This document shows, one piece after another, positions 7,404 through 16,233 of a DNA stretch of 64,000 nucleotides. Within the stretch, counting starts at the first letter, position 1; the number at the start of each line of letters is the position of its first letter. The DNA lies in the NCBI RefSeq assembly GCF_014873915.1, contig NZ_JADBEJ010000005.1:3224001-3288000 (forward strand), in the 5' to 3' direction. A program made the position numbers and the translations under genes. The notes beneath the pieces were generated by a model. It had not been told where the DNA came from and made no database searches. It saw only the letters and a list, made by a program, of their open reading frames with translations. Source of the stretch: Amycolatopsis roodepoortensis. GTDB lineage: Bacteria; Actinomycetota; Actinomycetes; Mycobacteriales; Pseudonocardiaceae.

Positions 7404-8696
7404 GTGAAGCGCTGGCTCAAGATGGCTGCGGGCGCCGCCGCCATCACCCTCGCGACGGCGGGCTGCGCCGGTTCCGGCAGTGGCGACAGCACGAATTCGA
7501 GCGCTCCGGCCTCGAACGGCACGCTCACGGTCTGGCTCATGACGGGGACCGCCCCGGAAGCCCTGACGAACTCGCTCCACAAGGAATTCGAAGACGCGCA
7601 CCCCGGCGTCAAGGTCAAGTACGAGATCCAGCAGTGGAACGGCATCCAGCAGAAGCTGACCACCGCGCTGGCCAGTGACAACCCGCCGGACGTGATCGAG
7701 CTGGGCAACACCCAGACCCCCGCGTTCGCGAACCAGGGCGTGCTCTCCGACCTCACCGCGAGCGTGAAGGACTTCAACGGCGACCAGTGGCTCCAGGGCC
7801 TCAAGGCCTCCGGCGAATTCGACGGCAAGACCTACGGCGTCCCGTTCTACGCGGCCAACCGCGAGGTCATCTACCGCAAGGACATGTTCGAGCAGGCCGG
7901 TATCACCGCGACGCCGAAGTCGCGGACGGAATGGCTCGACGCGATCACCAAGCTCAAGGCCAAGTTCGGCAGCGACCCCGAGTTCCAGGCCCTCTACCAC
8001 GCCGGCCAGAACTGGTACGAGCTGCTGTCCTACATCTGGGACGAGGGCGGCGACATCGCGCAGGCCAACGGGAAGTCCTTCAAGTCGACGCTGGACACCC
8101 CGCAGGCGAAGGCCGGGCTCGAGTTCTACAAGCAGCTCACCGAGGCTTCCGGCACCAAGGCGCCAAAGGACGCCGACGAAGCGACGCCGCAGCAGGAAGG
8201 TATCTACGGCGCGGGCAAGGTCGCGATGATGATCGCCGTGTCGGGTGGTATCGAGACCGCCGCCAAGACCGACCCGTCGATCAAGGGGAAGTCGGGCGCC
8301 TTCCCGATCCCCGGCAAGACCGCGGGCAAGCCTGCCCCGGTCTTCCTCGGTGGCTCCAACCTGGTCATCCCGGCCAACAGCAAGAACGCGGCCGCGGCCA
8401 AGGACTACGTCAAGCTGATCAGCACCCCGAAGTACCAGACCGAGTTCGCCAAGGCCGGCTACGTCCCCGGTACCTCGACCGACGTCTCCGCCCTCGCCGG
8501 CAGCGAGTTCGGCAAGGTCATGGCCGAGGCGGCCCAGAACGGCCGCGCCGTGCCGACCAGCCCCAAGTGGGGTGACGTCGAGTCCGGTCAGAACCCGATC
8601 AAGGACATGATGACCGCGTACCTGACCGGCGCGAAATCGCTCGACCAGGCGACCGCCGACGCCAACGCCGCGCTCGACAAGCTCATCGGCGGATGA
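7404..8696 (+). CDS. dasA: Sugar ABC transporter substrate-binding lipoprotein (DasA/NgcE-like)
   Basis: 430 residues. The GTG start has AAAGGACGG upstream. A type II signal peptide ends in the lipobox ATAGC (Cys21), so the mature protein is lipid-anchored outside the membrane. The rest is a family 1 extracellular solute-binding protein, with LTVWLMTG at the start of lobe 1 and the DVIELGNTQTPAFA segment and conserved GVLSDLT that line the sugar cleft. Best assigned to the chitobiose/GlcNAc group because it is followed by two MalF/MalG-type permeases and a GH3 hexosaminidase and preceded by a dre-like site. No ATPase is encoded, as in DasABC and NgcEFG systems, which use the shared MsiK ATPase. 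Other oligosaccharides remain possible. Confidence 0.85.
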   Translation: MKRWLKMAAGAAAITLATAGCAGSGSGDSTNSSAPASNGTLTVWLMTGTAPEALTNSLHKEFEDAHPGVKVKYEIQQWNGIQQKLTTALASDNPPDVIELGNTQTPAFANQGVLSDLTASVKDFNGDQWLQGLKASGEFDGKTYGVPFYAANREVIYRKDMFEQAGITATPKSRTEWLDAITKLKAKFGSDPEFQALYHAGQNWYELLSYIWDEGGDIAQANGKSFKSTLDTPQAKAGLEFYKQLTEASGTKAPKDADEATPQQEGIYGAGKVAMMIAVSGGIETAAKTDPSIKGKSGAFPIPGKTAGKPAPVFLGGSNLVIPANSKNAAAAKDYVKLISTPKYQTEFAKAGYVPGTSTDVSALAGSEFGKVMAEAAQNGRAVPTSPKWGDVESGQNPIKDMMTAYLTGAKSLDQATADANAALDKLIGG

Positions 8697-9679
8697 CCAC
8701 GACAAAAGATGTGACGACGCCGGCGGGGTCTTCCCCGCCGGCTTCGCCGCGCATCAAGCCGCCGAAATCGAATCGGCGCCTCCGTCTCGGCGAACGGACG
8801 GCGCCGTATCTGCTGATCCTTCCCGCGCTGGTCGCGATCCTGGTCCTGCTCGGCTGGCCGACGTTGCAGCTGATCGGGATCAGTTTCCGCAAGCTCGACC
8901 TCCGTGAGCTGGTCTCCGGAGAAATGGTCTGGATCGGATTCGAGAACTTCTCCGAGATCCTGTCCGACCCCGAATTCTGGGAGATCACCGTCCGCACGCT
9001 GGTGTTCACCGCCGCGGTCGTGCTCACCACCCTGCTGCTCGCGCTGTTCATGGCGCTGCTGATGCGGCATCTCAATCCGGTCGTCCGGGTGATCCTGCAG
9101 GTCGCGCTGATCCTCGCGTGGGCGACCCCGGTGCTCGCGACGACCACGGTCTTCCAGTGGATCTTCGATCAGCAGTACGGGATCCTGAACAAGACGCTCG
9201 CGAAACTCGGCTTCGACGGGTTCATCGGGTATTCCTGGTTCTCCACCGGGCCGAGCACCCTGACCGTCATCGGCCTGCTGGTCGTCTGGCAGGCCGTGCC
9301 GTTCGTGGCGTTCACCCTGTACGCCGGACTTCTCGGCGTCCCGAAGGAGCAGTACGAGGCCGCGGGCATCGACGGCGCGAACGCCTGGCAGGCGTTCTGG
9401 GCGGTCAGCTGGCCCGCCATCCGGCCAATCCTCACCATGGTGACGTTCCTGTCGGTCCTGTGGGACTTCAAGCTGTTCGCCCAGGTGTGGGCGATCCGTC
9501 AGGGCGGGCCGGACGGCGCCAGCACGACACTGCCGGTCTACATGTACCTCAAGGGCCTCGCGGGCAACCACTTCGGCCTGGCGGCGACCGCCGCCCTGCT
9601 GATGATGCTCGTGCTGGTCCTGCTCACCGCCCGGTACGTCCAGCTGCTGGTGCGCACGAAGGAGGCCGATCTGTCATGA
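8693..9679 (+). CDS. dasB: Sugar ABC transporter permease, MalF type (DasB-like)
   Basis: 328 residues with six predicted transmembrane segments after a proline- and lysine-rich cytosolic N-terminus of about 40 residues. The EAA loop that contacts the ATPase is visible as EQYEAAGIDGANAWQAFWAV, with the conserved EAAxxDGA core. Its ATG overlaps the TGA of the binding-protein gene by four bases (ATGA), indicating translational coupling. It forms the membrane channel as a heterodimer with the next permease. Substrate specificity is inferred from the operon only. Confidence 0.9.
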   Translation: MTTTKDVTTPAGSSPPASPRIKPPKSNRRLRLGERTAPYLLILPALVAILVLLGWPTLQLIGISFRKLDLRELVSGEMVWIGFENFSEILSDPEFWEITVRTLVFTAAVVLTTLLLALFMALLMRHLNPVVRVILQVALILAWATPVLATTTVFQWIFDQQYGILNKTLAKLGFDGFIGYSWFSTGPSTLTVIGLLVVWQAVPFVAFTLYAGLLGVPKEQYEAAGIDGANAWQAFWAVSWPAIRPILTMVTFLSVLWDFKLFAQVWAIRQGGPDGASTTLPVYMYLKGLAGNHFGLAATAALLMMLVLVLLTARYVQLLVRTKEADLS

Positions 9680-10506
9680 AGAAGTCCCTGATCCAGCGGA
9701 TCGGCCTCGGCACGTTCGGGGTGATCGTGGCCCTCCTGTTCGTCTTCCCGACGTACTGGATGGTCACGTCCTCGCTGAAGACGCCGGGCCAGGTCCTGTC
9801 ACCGGAGTACGACCTGGTCCCGCTCTCGGTGACGTTCGAAAACTTCGTCACGGCGCTGACGAAGCCCGGGTTCACCACCTATCTCACCAACAGCCTGATC
9901 GTCACGATCGGCGCCGTGCTGTGCTCGCTCGTCGCGGGCGTACTGGCGGCGGTCACCTTGTCCCGCATGCGATTCCGCGGGCGCAAGGGTTTCCTGATGC
10001 TGGTGCTGGTCGCCCAGCTGGCGCCGTTCGAGGCGCTGCTGATCCCGATGTACCTGCTGATGCGCGACGCCGGGCTGCTCAACCAGCTGCCTTCGCTGCT
10101 GCTGGTGTACTTCGCGGCGACGCTGCCCTTCACGTGCTGGATGCTCTACGGCTTCGTCAACGGCATCCCGTACGACCTCGAAGAGGCCGCGATGATCGAC
10201 GGATGCAGCCGGGCGGGCGCGTTCCGCCGGGTGACGCTGCCGCTGCTCGCCCCGGGACTGGTGACCACGTCGGTGTTCAGCTTCATCACCGCGTGGAACG
10301 AGTTCTTGTTCGCGTTCGTGTTCATGCGCGACCAGAGCAAGCAGACGCTGCCGGTGTGGCTTTCGTCGTTCCGGACGGCGTTTTCCGTGGACTGGGGCGG
10401 CATCATGGCGGCGTCGGTGATCTACGCCGTGCCCGCGCTGGTGTTCTTCATCCTCGTCCAGCGCAAGCTCGTGTCCAACCTGACCGCAGGCGCAGTGAAG
10501 GGATAA
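9676..10506 (+). CDS. dasC: Sugar ABC transporter permease, MalG type (DasC-like)
   Basis: 276 residues from ATG 9676, which overlaps the stop of the preceding permease by four bases. Six transmembrane segments and a C-terminal EAA loop (LEEAAMIDGCSRAGAFRRV) identify it as the MalG-type partner. The N-terminal part has a single long helix then the YWMVTSSLKTP motif typical of carbohydrate uptake transporter 1 family permeases. The stop is three bases before the start of the GH3 enzyme, so all four genes form one operon. Confidence 0.9.
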   Translation: MKKSLIQRIGLGTFGVIVALLFVFPTYWMVTSSLKTPGQVLSPEYDLVPLSVTFENFVTALTKPGFTTYLTNSLIVTIGAVLCSLVAGVLAAVTLSRMRFRGRKGFLMLVLVAQLAPFEALLIPMYLLMRDAGLLNQLPSLLLVYFAATLPFTCWMLYGFVNGIPYDLEEAAMIDGCSRAGAFRRVTLPLLAPGLVTTSVFSFITAWNEFLFAFVFMRDQSKQTLPVWLSSFRTAFSVDWGGIMAASVIYAVPALVFFILVQRKLVSNLTAGAVKG

Positions 10507-10509
10507 GCG

Positions 10510-11955
10510 TTGTCCTCACCGGAAAAGTTGGCCAGCTCGGTTCTCGTGCCGGGCTTCGACGGCACGACGGCGCCGGACTGGCTGCGGCGCAAGGTGGCCG
10601 ACGGTCTCGGCGGCGCGATCCTGTTCGGCCGCAACGTGGTCGACGACGAGCAGGTGGCCGCGCTGAGCGCGCAGCTGCGGGCGGAACGGCCCGACGTGCT
10701 CGTCGGCATCGACGAGGAGGGCGGTGACGTCACGCGGCTCGACGTCGCCACCGGCTCGTTCGTCCCCGGACCGCTCGCACTCGGCGCCGCGGACGACGTC
10801 GAGCTGACGACGTCGGTCGCGGCGGCACTCGGCGAGCGGCTGGCCGCGTGCGGGGTCACGATCAACTTCGCCCCGTGCGCGGATCTGACGCTGGCGGCCG
10901 AGGATCCCTCGATCGGGGTCCGGGCGTTCGGTTCGGATCCGGTGAAGGCGTCGCCGCATGTCGCGGCGTACATCACCGGCCTGCAGAAGTACGGCGTCGC
11001 CGCGTCGGCCAAGCATTTCCCCGGGCACGGGGCGGCCACCGACGATTCGCATCACGCGATGCCGGTGCTGCCCAGGACCGAGGCGGAACTGCACGAGATC
11101 GAACTCGTCCCGTTCAAGGCGGCGATCGCGGCGGGGGTGCGCGCGGTGATGACCGGGCATCTCGTCGTGCCCGCGTGGGGTGAGCTGCCGTCGACGCTCA
11201 ACCCGAAGGCGCTCACCGACGTCCTGCGCGGCGAACTCGGTTTCACCGGCGCGATCGTCACCGACGCACTCGACATGGGTGCCGTGGCAGGCGAACTCGG
11301 CAAGACCGAAGGCGTCGGCCGGGCGTCGGTGCGGGCGCTGATCGCCGGCGCCGACGCGTTGTGCCTCGGCGGCGTGTCGTTCGAAGAGGACGAGCTGAAC
11401 CGGATCGCGGCGGTCATCGCGGCCGCCGTCGAGTCCGGTGAACTGCCGCTGGAGCGGCTGGCCGAAGCGTCGGAGCGGGTGGCGGCGCTCGGTGCCCCGC
11501 CGGTGTCGACGCCGATCGTCCCGGTCGATCACCAGCTCGGGCTGGAGGCGGCGCGCAAGGCGCTGCGGATCCAGGGTTCGCCCAAGCTGGCCGGGCCACC
11601 GCTGGTCATCGACATCGAAACCAAGCCGATCGTCGCGGCCGGTCCGATGCCGTGGGGGCTCGGCTCGCATCTGACCGGACTCGTCCCCGGCACGCGGACG
11701 CTCAAGGTCACCGGGAACGAGATCGCGACCGCGATCGACGCCGTCCAGGGCGCCCGCGACCTCGTGGTCGTGACGCGCGAGGCGCACCGGCACCCCGAGG
11801 TCCGCGAATTCCTCGGCTGGCTGCGCGAGTCTTCTGTGGAGTACATCCGGGTCGAGACCGGCGTGCCGGGACCGGACTCGGACGACGGCCCGCGGATCGA
11901 CACGTTCAGCGGGTCCTACGTCAGCCTTCGCGCCGCTGCTGAATACCTGGCCTGA
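10510..11955 (+). CDS. nagZ: Glycoside hydrolase family 3 beta-N-acetylhexosaminidase, NagZ-like
   Basis: 481 residues from a TTG start. The NagZ signature KHFPGHGAATDDSHH is present; it carries the catalytic-dyad histidine that replaces the usual GH3 acid/base. The nucleophile aspartate lies in VTDALDMGA. An extra C-terminal domain of roughly 140 residues follows, without obvious catalytic motifs. There is no signal peptide, so it should act in the cytosol on imported chito-oligosaccharides, consistent with its place at the end of the transporter operon, rather than in muropeptide recycling alone. It releases GlcNAc from non-reducing ends. Confidence 0.88.
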   Translation: MSSPEKLASSVLVPGFDGTTAPDWLRRKVADGLGGAILFGRNVVDDEQVAALSAQLRAERPDVLVGIDEEGGDVTRLDVATGSFVPGPLALGAADDVELTTSVAAALGERLAACGVTINFAPCADLTLAAEDPSIGVRAFGSDPVKASPHVAAYITGLQKYGVAASAKHFPGHGAATDDSHHAMPVLPRTEAELHEIELVPFKAAIAAGVRAVMTGHLVVPAWGELPSTLNPKALTDVLRGELGFTGAIVTDALDMGAVAGELGKTEGVGRASVRALIAGADALCLGGVSFEEDELNRIAAVIAAAVESGELPLERLAEASERVAALGAPPVSTPIVPVDHQLGLEAARKALRIQGSPKLAGPPLVIDIETKPIVAAGPMPWGLGSHLTGLVPGTRTLKVTGNEIATAIDAVQGARDLVVVTREAHRHPEVREFLGWLRESSVEYIRVETGVPGPDSDDGPRIDTFSGSYVSLRAAAEYLA

Positions 11956-11963
11956 CCCCTTCT

Positions 11964-12027
11964 CGCATTTCGTCCTCTGGATGCGGTACTTGCGTGTGCA
12001 TGTACCGCATCCAGAGGACGAATCGCG
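11964..12027. terminator. Large inverted repeat after nagZ, built from family F repeats
   Basis: Perfect 21-bp stem (11969-11989 with 12002-12022) and a 12-base loop, starting nine bases after the nagZ stop. Each arm is a copy of the family F repeat (TTTCGTCCTCTGGATGCGG form). No U-tract follows, so terminator function is inferred from structure and place. Confidence 0.75.
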
Positions 12028-12107
12028 TTCGGGGTAATTCGGTTGCGGCGCCGGAGCGGGGGTGCTGTAGTCGGGAAGATCGGTTCCCGGCAGAGGAGAT
12101 GATCGTC

Positions 12108-12263
12108 TTGCGCATGTCCACGTCCTTCCACCAGGCAACTTCCGCCTACCTCGAGGACAAGACATCTCGTGAAGACCCTCAACCTGGGAATTCTGGCGCA
12201 TGTCGACGCCGGGAAGACGAGCCTGACCGAGCGGCTGCTGCACACCGCCGGCATCATCGGTGA
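12108..12263 (+). other. Possible leader ORF overlapping the tet gene start
   Basis: TTG at 12108 is nine bases after a strong GAGGAG and opens a 51-codon frame that runs, out of frame, across the GTG start of the ribosomal protection gene at 12169. Ribosome-protection tet genes are often controlled by leader-peptide attenuation, so translation here could influence the main gene. The C-terminal half is Arg-rich and looks like a shadow of the tet frame, so reality is doubtful. Confidence 0.2.
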
Positions 12264-14091
12264 ACTGGGCAGCGTCGATGACGGCAGCACGCAGACCGAC
12301 ACGCTGGCACTGGAACGCGCCCGCGGCATCACCATCAAGGCGGCCGTGGTGTCGTTCGCCATCGGCGACGTCACCGTCAACCTGATCGACACCCCCGGCC
12401 ACCCCGACTTCATCGCCGAGGTCGAACGCGCGCTCGGTGTGCTCGACGGGGCCGTCCTGGTGCTGTCGGCGGTCGAAGGGGTGCAGGCGCAGACCCGCGT
12501 CCTGATGCGGACGCTGCGGCGGCTGGGCATCCCGGCACTGCTGTTCGTGAACAAACTGGATCGCCGCGGCGCCGATCCGGACCGGGTGTTCCGGGAGATA
12601 ACCGGGAAACTCACGCCTTCGGCCATCGCGCTGGATCCCCTGGAACCCGATCGGGTGATCGACCTGCTGGCGACGCTCGACGAGAACTTCTTGGCCGGCT
12701 ATCTCACCGCTCCGGACGAATTCACGCCGCCACGGCTTCGCACCGAGCTCGCCGCGAAAGTCGCCGAAGGGCTCGCGTATCCGGTCTACTTCGGCTCGGC
12801 GATCACCGGCGCGGGTATCGGCGCGCTCCGGGACGGTATCGAGAATCTGTTGCCCGCCAAGGAAGGCGACGCCGACGCGCCGCTGTCCGGCACGGTGTTC
12901 AAGGTCGAACGCGAGCCGGGCGGCGAGAAGATCGCCTACGTGCGGTTGTTCTCCGGCAGTGTCGCCGTGCGCGACAAGGTCCCGCTCGGCGACGGCGAAG
13001 GCAAGGTCACCGCGATCAGCGTCTTCGACAACGGCTCGGCCGTATCCTCGGGATCGGCCGGACCCGGGCGGATCGCGAAGCTGTCGGGGCTCGACGTCCG
13101 GATCGGGGACGTGCTCGGGACCAGGCCGGAGCATGTGCGGGAGGCCCTGTTCTCACCGCCGACGCTGGAGACCGTCGTCTCCCCGGTGCGCCCGGCCGAC
13201 CGCGGGCCGCTGCACCAGGCGCTCACCTGGCTGACCGAACAGGATCCGCTGATCGGCCTCCGGCACGACGAGGTCCGTCAGGAGACTTCTCTTTCGCTGT
13301 ACGGGGAAGTGCAGAAAGAGGTCATACAGGCGACGCTCGCGGACGAGTACGGCATCGACGTCACGTTCAGCGGGACGACCACGATCTGCGTCGAACGCGT
13401 CTCCGGCACCGGGTCGGCCGCCGAACTCATCGGCAAGGCGCCCAACCCCTTCCTCGCGACCGTCGGGTTGCGCGTCGAGGCGGGGGCGCCCGGGAGCGGG
13501 ATCTCGTTCCGGCTGGAGGTCGAACTCGGCTCGATGCCGTACTCCTTCGTCAAAGCCGTGGAGGACACGGTGAAGGAGACCTTGCGCGAAGGCCTCCACG
13601 GCTGGGAGGTGCTCGACTGCGTGGTGACGATGACACATTCCGGCTATTACGCCAGGCAAAGCCACGCACACGGCACCTTCGACAAGAGTATGTCCAGCAC
13701 CGCGGGCGACTTCCGCGATCTGACGCCGTTGGTGCTGATGGCGGCCCTGCGCGAAGCCGGGACGACCGTGCACGAACCGATGCACCGGTTCACCCTCCAG
13801 GCCCCGGCCGACACGCTCGGCCCGGTCACCGCGCTGCTGGCGCGGGCTCGCGCCATCCCGCGTACGACCCTCACCAAAGGCGGGACCGCGGAGCTCGACG
13901 GCGAGATCCCGGCGGCGAAAACCCATGAGGTACACCAGCTCCTGCCCTCGGCGACCCGAGGGGAAGGGGCGATGGAGACCGTCTTCCACGGCTACCGGCC
14001 CGTCCGGACAGCGGCGCCGTCACGGTCGAGAACAGATCACAACCCGTTGGACCGCAAGGAATATCTGCTACACGTGCTGCGGCGCGTCTGA
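12169..14091 (+). CDS. Tetracycline resistance ribosomal protection protein, TetM/OtrA type
   Basis: 640 residues, the usual length of the family. It is an EF-G-like GTPase: P-loop AHVDAGKTS at residues 10-18, DTPGH at 74-78, NKLD at 128-131, then EF-G domains II to V. It should bind the 70S ribosome and displace tetracyclines using GTP. The alternative is an uncharacterised EF-G paralogue of the Tet-like class that is common in actinomycetes and not always linked to resistance. The GTG start has only a weak GAGG upstream and overlaps a possible leader ORF. No tetracycline biosynthesis genes surround it. Followed 16 bases later by an LLM oxidoreductase that could be cotranscribed. Confidence 0.87.
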   Translation: MKTLNLGILAHVDAGKTSLTERLLHTAGIIGELGSVDDGSTQTDTLALERARGITIKAAVVSFAIGDVTVNLIDTPGHPDFIAEVERALGVLDGAVLVLSAVEGVQAQTRVLMRTLRRLGIPALLFVNKLDRRGADPDRVFREITGKLTPSAIALDPLEPDRVIDLLATLDENFLAGYLTAPDEFTPPRLRTELAAKVAEGLAYPVYFGSAITGAGIGALRDGIENLLPAKEGDADAPLSGTVFKVEREPGGEKIAYVRLFSGSVAVRDKVPLGDGEGKVTAISVFDNGSAVSSGSAGPGRIAKLSGLDVRIGDVLGTRPEHVREALFSPPTLETVVSPVRPADRGPLHQALTWLTEQDPLIGLRHDEVRQETSLSLYGEVQKEVIQATLADEYGIDVTFSGTTTICVERVSGTGSAAELIGKAPNPFLATVGLRVEAGAPGSGISFRLEVELGSMPYSFVKAVEDTVKETLREGLHGWEVLDCVVTMTHSGYYARQSHAHGTFDKSMSSTAGDFRDLTPLVLMAALREAGTTVHEPMHRFTLQAPADTLGPVTALLARARAIPRTTLTKGGTAELDGEIPAAKTHEVHQLLPSATRGEGAMETVFHGYRPVRTAAPSRSRTDHNPLDRKEYLLHVLRRV

Positions 14092-14107
14092 GGGAACGGA
14101 GAACGTC

Positions 14108-15070
14108 ATGGTCGCTCGGCTCGGGGTCAGGATCCCGCGCGAACTGCCCGCCGCCCGGCTCACCGGCCTCGCCCGGCGCGCGGAACAGGAAGGCCTGGAC
14201 GAGGTCTGGATCGTCGAAGACTGCTTCTACGCCGGCGGGATCGCGACGGCGTCGGCGGTGCTGGCGGCCACCGAGAAGATCACCCTCGGCATCGGCATCA
14301 TGCCCGCCGTGGCCAGGAACCCGGCCATCGCGGCGATGGAGATCGCGGCGCTGGCGGAGCTGCACCCGGGGCGGTTGATCGTCGGCTTCGGGCACGGGGT
14401 GCCGAGCTGGATGCGGCAGATCGACGCGTGGCCGAAGTCGGCGCTGGCCGCTTTCGAGGAGACGCTGACGGTCGTCCGGCGGCTGCTGGCGGGTGAGCGG
14501 GTTTCCTTCGAGGGCAAGCATGTCCGGCTGGACGGGGTCGAACTGGAGTTCCCGCCCGCGTTGCCACCGAAACTCGTCGCCGGTGTCCGCGGCCCGAAGT
14601 CGCTCGCGGCGGCGGGCCGGGTGGCCGACGGGACGCTACTGGCGGAACCGGCGACCCCGGAGTACGTCCGCGCGACGCGGGACCTCATCGGCGTCGAGGA
14701 GCATTCGATCGCCGTCTACAACTGGCTGGCCCTCGACGCCGATCCCGAACGGGCCCGCGAGCGTGCGCGCGCCGACGTGGCTTCCGCGATCGGGCCGAAC
14801 TCGGGTCCGGCGCTGGAACCGCTGGACTTCGGCGCCGAACTGCTGGCCGAGGTCAAGGCCGCTACCGACCGCGAAGACCTGGCCCGGCGGTTGCGGCCCG
14901 AGTGGATCGACAGGCTGAGCATCAGCGGGTCGCTCGACCGCTGTGTCGAGCAGATCCGCGCGCTGTACGCGGCGGGGACCGAATCCGTCATCCTGCTCCC
15001 CTTGCTCGGCGAGCCGGAGGAGGAGTCCTTCGCCGCGGCGGGCCGGATCGCGGCGGCCCTGCGCGGCTGA
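14108..15070 (+). CDS. LLM class (luciferase-like) F420- or FMN-dependent oxidoreductase
   Basis: 320 residues from ATG 14108, preceded by CGGAG; the frame is open upstream inside the tet gene, but that part is a shadow. It has the luciferase-like TIM-barrel pattern: RLGVRIPRELP at strand 1, DEVWIVED at strand 2, ITLGIGIMP, then HPGRLIVGFGHG and the later KLVAGVRGPKSL. The RLIVGFGHG segment fits F420-dependent members of actinobacteria, but FMN cannot be excluded. Substrate unknown. Its 3' end overlaps the convergent dehydrogenase gene by 83 bases. Confidence 0.85.
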   Translation: MVARLGVRIPRELPAARLTGLARRAEQEGLDEVWIVEDCFYAGGIATASAVLAATEKITLGIGIMPAVARNPAIAAMEIAALAELHPGRLIVGFGHGVPSWMRQIDAWPKSALAAFEETLTVVRRLLAGERVSFEGKHVRLDGVELEFPPALPPKLVAGVRGPKSLAAAGRVADGTLLAEPATPEYVRATRDLIGVEEHSIAVYNWLALDADPERARERARADVASAIGPNSGPALEPLDFGAELLAEVKAATDREDLARRLRPEWIDRLSISGSLDRCVEQIRALYAAGTESVILLPLLGEPEEESFAAAGRIAAALRG

Positions 15071-15947
15071 CCTCTGGCCGCATTTCGTCCTCTGAATGCG
15101 GCCGGGCGTCGAGCGCCCTGATCACGGCGACCATGTCCTCCGCGCCGAAACCGAGCCGCGCGGTTTCGGCGTAGAGGGCGCGGGACGCCTCGATCAGCGG
15201 CAAGTCGAGTCCCGCTTGCCTCGCCGCGGCCGCGATCAGCTCGACATTGGCCAGGACGTTCGCGATCGAGGCCTGCGGCGCGAACTCCTCCTCGACGAGT
15301 TTGGGGGCCTTGACCCGCAGGATCGGGCTTGCCAGCTGTCCCGCGCCGAGGACGCCGGCGAGCAGGCCGAGATCGAGCCCGTGCGCACGGGCGAAGTGCA
15401 CCGTCTCGGCCAGGCTCGTCACGACCCCGGTCAGGTGCACGTTGACCGCCAGCTTCATCAGAAGCCCGTTGGGCACCGGCCCGCAGTACACGGTTTCCCG
15501 GCACATCGGCGCGAACAGCTCCCGGACCTCGTCGATCGTGCGGGGATCCCCCGCGAGCATCGCGACCAGTTCGCCCGCCTCCGCCGGGATTCGTGAGCCG
15601 GAGACCGGCGCCTCCACGTACTTCGCCCCGGCCGCGAGGAGGTCGGCCTCCAGTTCCCGGGAATGCTCCGGCGCCGTCGTTCCCATGTGGACGATCGTGC
15701 GGCCGGCCACCCGGCCACCGAACGCGGGCCCGCCGCGATCGAGCACGGCGTCAACGGCCTCCTCGTCCTTGAGCATCAGGATCACGACGTCGCACCGCGC
15801 GAAGAGCTCGGCCACGTCGGCGACCTGGTCCGCCTTACCCGGGGTGCGGTTCCACCGGAGCAACGGGATTCCGGCCCGCGCCAGGTTCAGTGCCATCGGC
15901 GCGCCCATACTGCCCAGCCCGGCGAAACCGACTCGCGAGATACCCAT
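14988..15947 (-). CDS. NAD(P)-dependent 3-hydroxyisobutyrate/6-phosphogluconate dehydrogenase-like protein
   Basis: 319 residues. The N-terminus has the Rossmann motif GFAGLGSMG with NLARAG, and the family motif APVSGS about 30 residues before the conserved NGLLMKLAVN, whose lysine is the usual catalytic residue of beta-hydroxyacid dehydrogenases. The helical C-domain follows to about residue 275. The last ~40 residues (from about 280) are Pro/Arg-rich, unlike the family. They are encoded partly by a dispersed repeat (15079-15101) and then run antisense through the 3' end of the neighbouring LLM gene. This looks like read-through after loss of the original stop. Possible substrates are beta-hydroxyacids or imines. 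Confidence 0.85.
   Translation of the reverse strand: MGISRVGFAGLGSMGAPMALNLARAGIPLLRWNRTPGKADQVADVAELFARCDVVILMLKDEEAVDAVLDRGGPAFGGRVAGRTIVHMGTTAPEHSRELEADLLAAGAKYVEAPVSGSRIPAEAGELVAMLAGDPRTIDEVRELFAPMCRETVYCGPVPNGLLMKLAVNVHLTGVVTSLAETVHFARAHGLDLGLLAGVLGAGQLASPILRVKAPKLVEEEFAPQASIANVLANVELIAAAARQAGLDLPLIEASRALYAETARLGFGAEDMVAVIRALDARPHSEDEMRPEVSRAGPPRSGPPRRRTPPPARRARGAG
15079..15101 (+). repeat. Dispersed 23-bp repeat, family F, inside a coding region
   Basis: CGCATTTCGTCCTCTGAATG and the following CGG form a variant of the repeat at 6471 and 54252. It lies within the 3' end of the dehydrogenase frame and encodes its PHSEDEMRP segment. Its outer bases (CCGCATT / AATGCGG) can also pair. Confidence 0.75.
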
Positions 15948-16060
15948 GGCCTTACTGTGCGGCACGGCCGGGGCCGGGTGCGGCCGATGCGACGATCGCG
16001 GCGGAAATCGCGAGGAACGGACTAGGCGCGGGTGTCGCGGCGCCCGCGGCCGGAGCGCGT

Positions 16061-16113
16061 GTCGCGAAAGCCACTTTCGCGACGCCTGATGTCCCGAAAG
16101 TGGCTTTCGCGAC
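16061..16113. repeat. 53-bp palindromic element, family A (second copy, inverted)
   Basis: A 23-bp stem (16061-16083 with 16091-16113) and loop GCCTGAT. Compared with the element at 6514-6566 read in reverse complement, only a few bases differ, loop included. It lies in the 286-base gap between the starts and ends of the two flanking minus-strand genes; the rest of that gap shows nothing further. Confidence 0.8.
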
Positions 16114-16233
16114 ATCCTCGCGGCACGCCCGGGTCGTGAACGAGCGCTTACCGCGACCCGGCACCGCACCAGGCCGCAGCACCCGGCTGCCCCTGCGACT
16201 CCACCCTCACCGCCCACCACCCGGCACCACCGC

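Noticed and set aside
10516..13134. 872-codon minus-strand open frame opposite nagZ and tet.
   Set aside because: No recognisable domain, low-complexity Arg/Asp-rich product, and both opposite genes have complete conserved motifs.
12169..14091. Considered as a horizontally acquired resistance cassette.
   Set aside because: No mobile-element remnants, and base composition and codon use look like the neighbouring genes.
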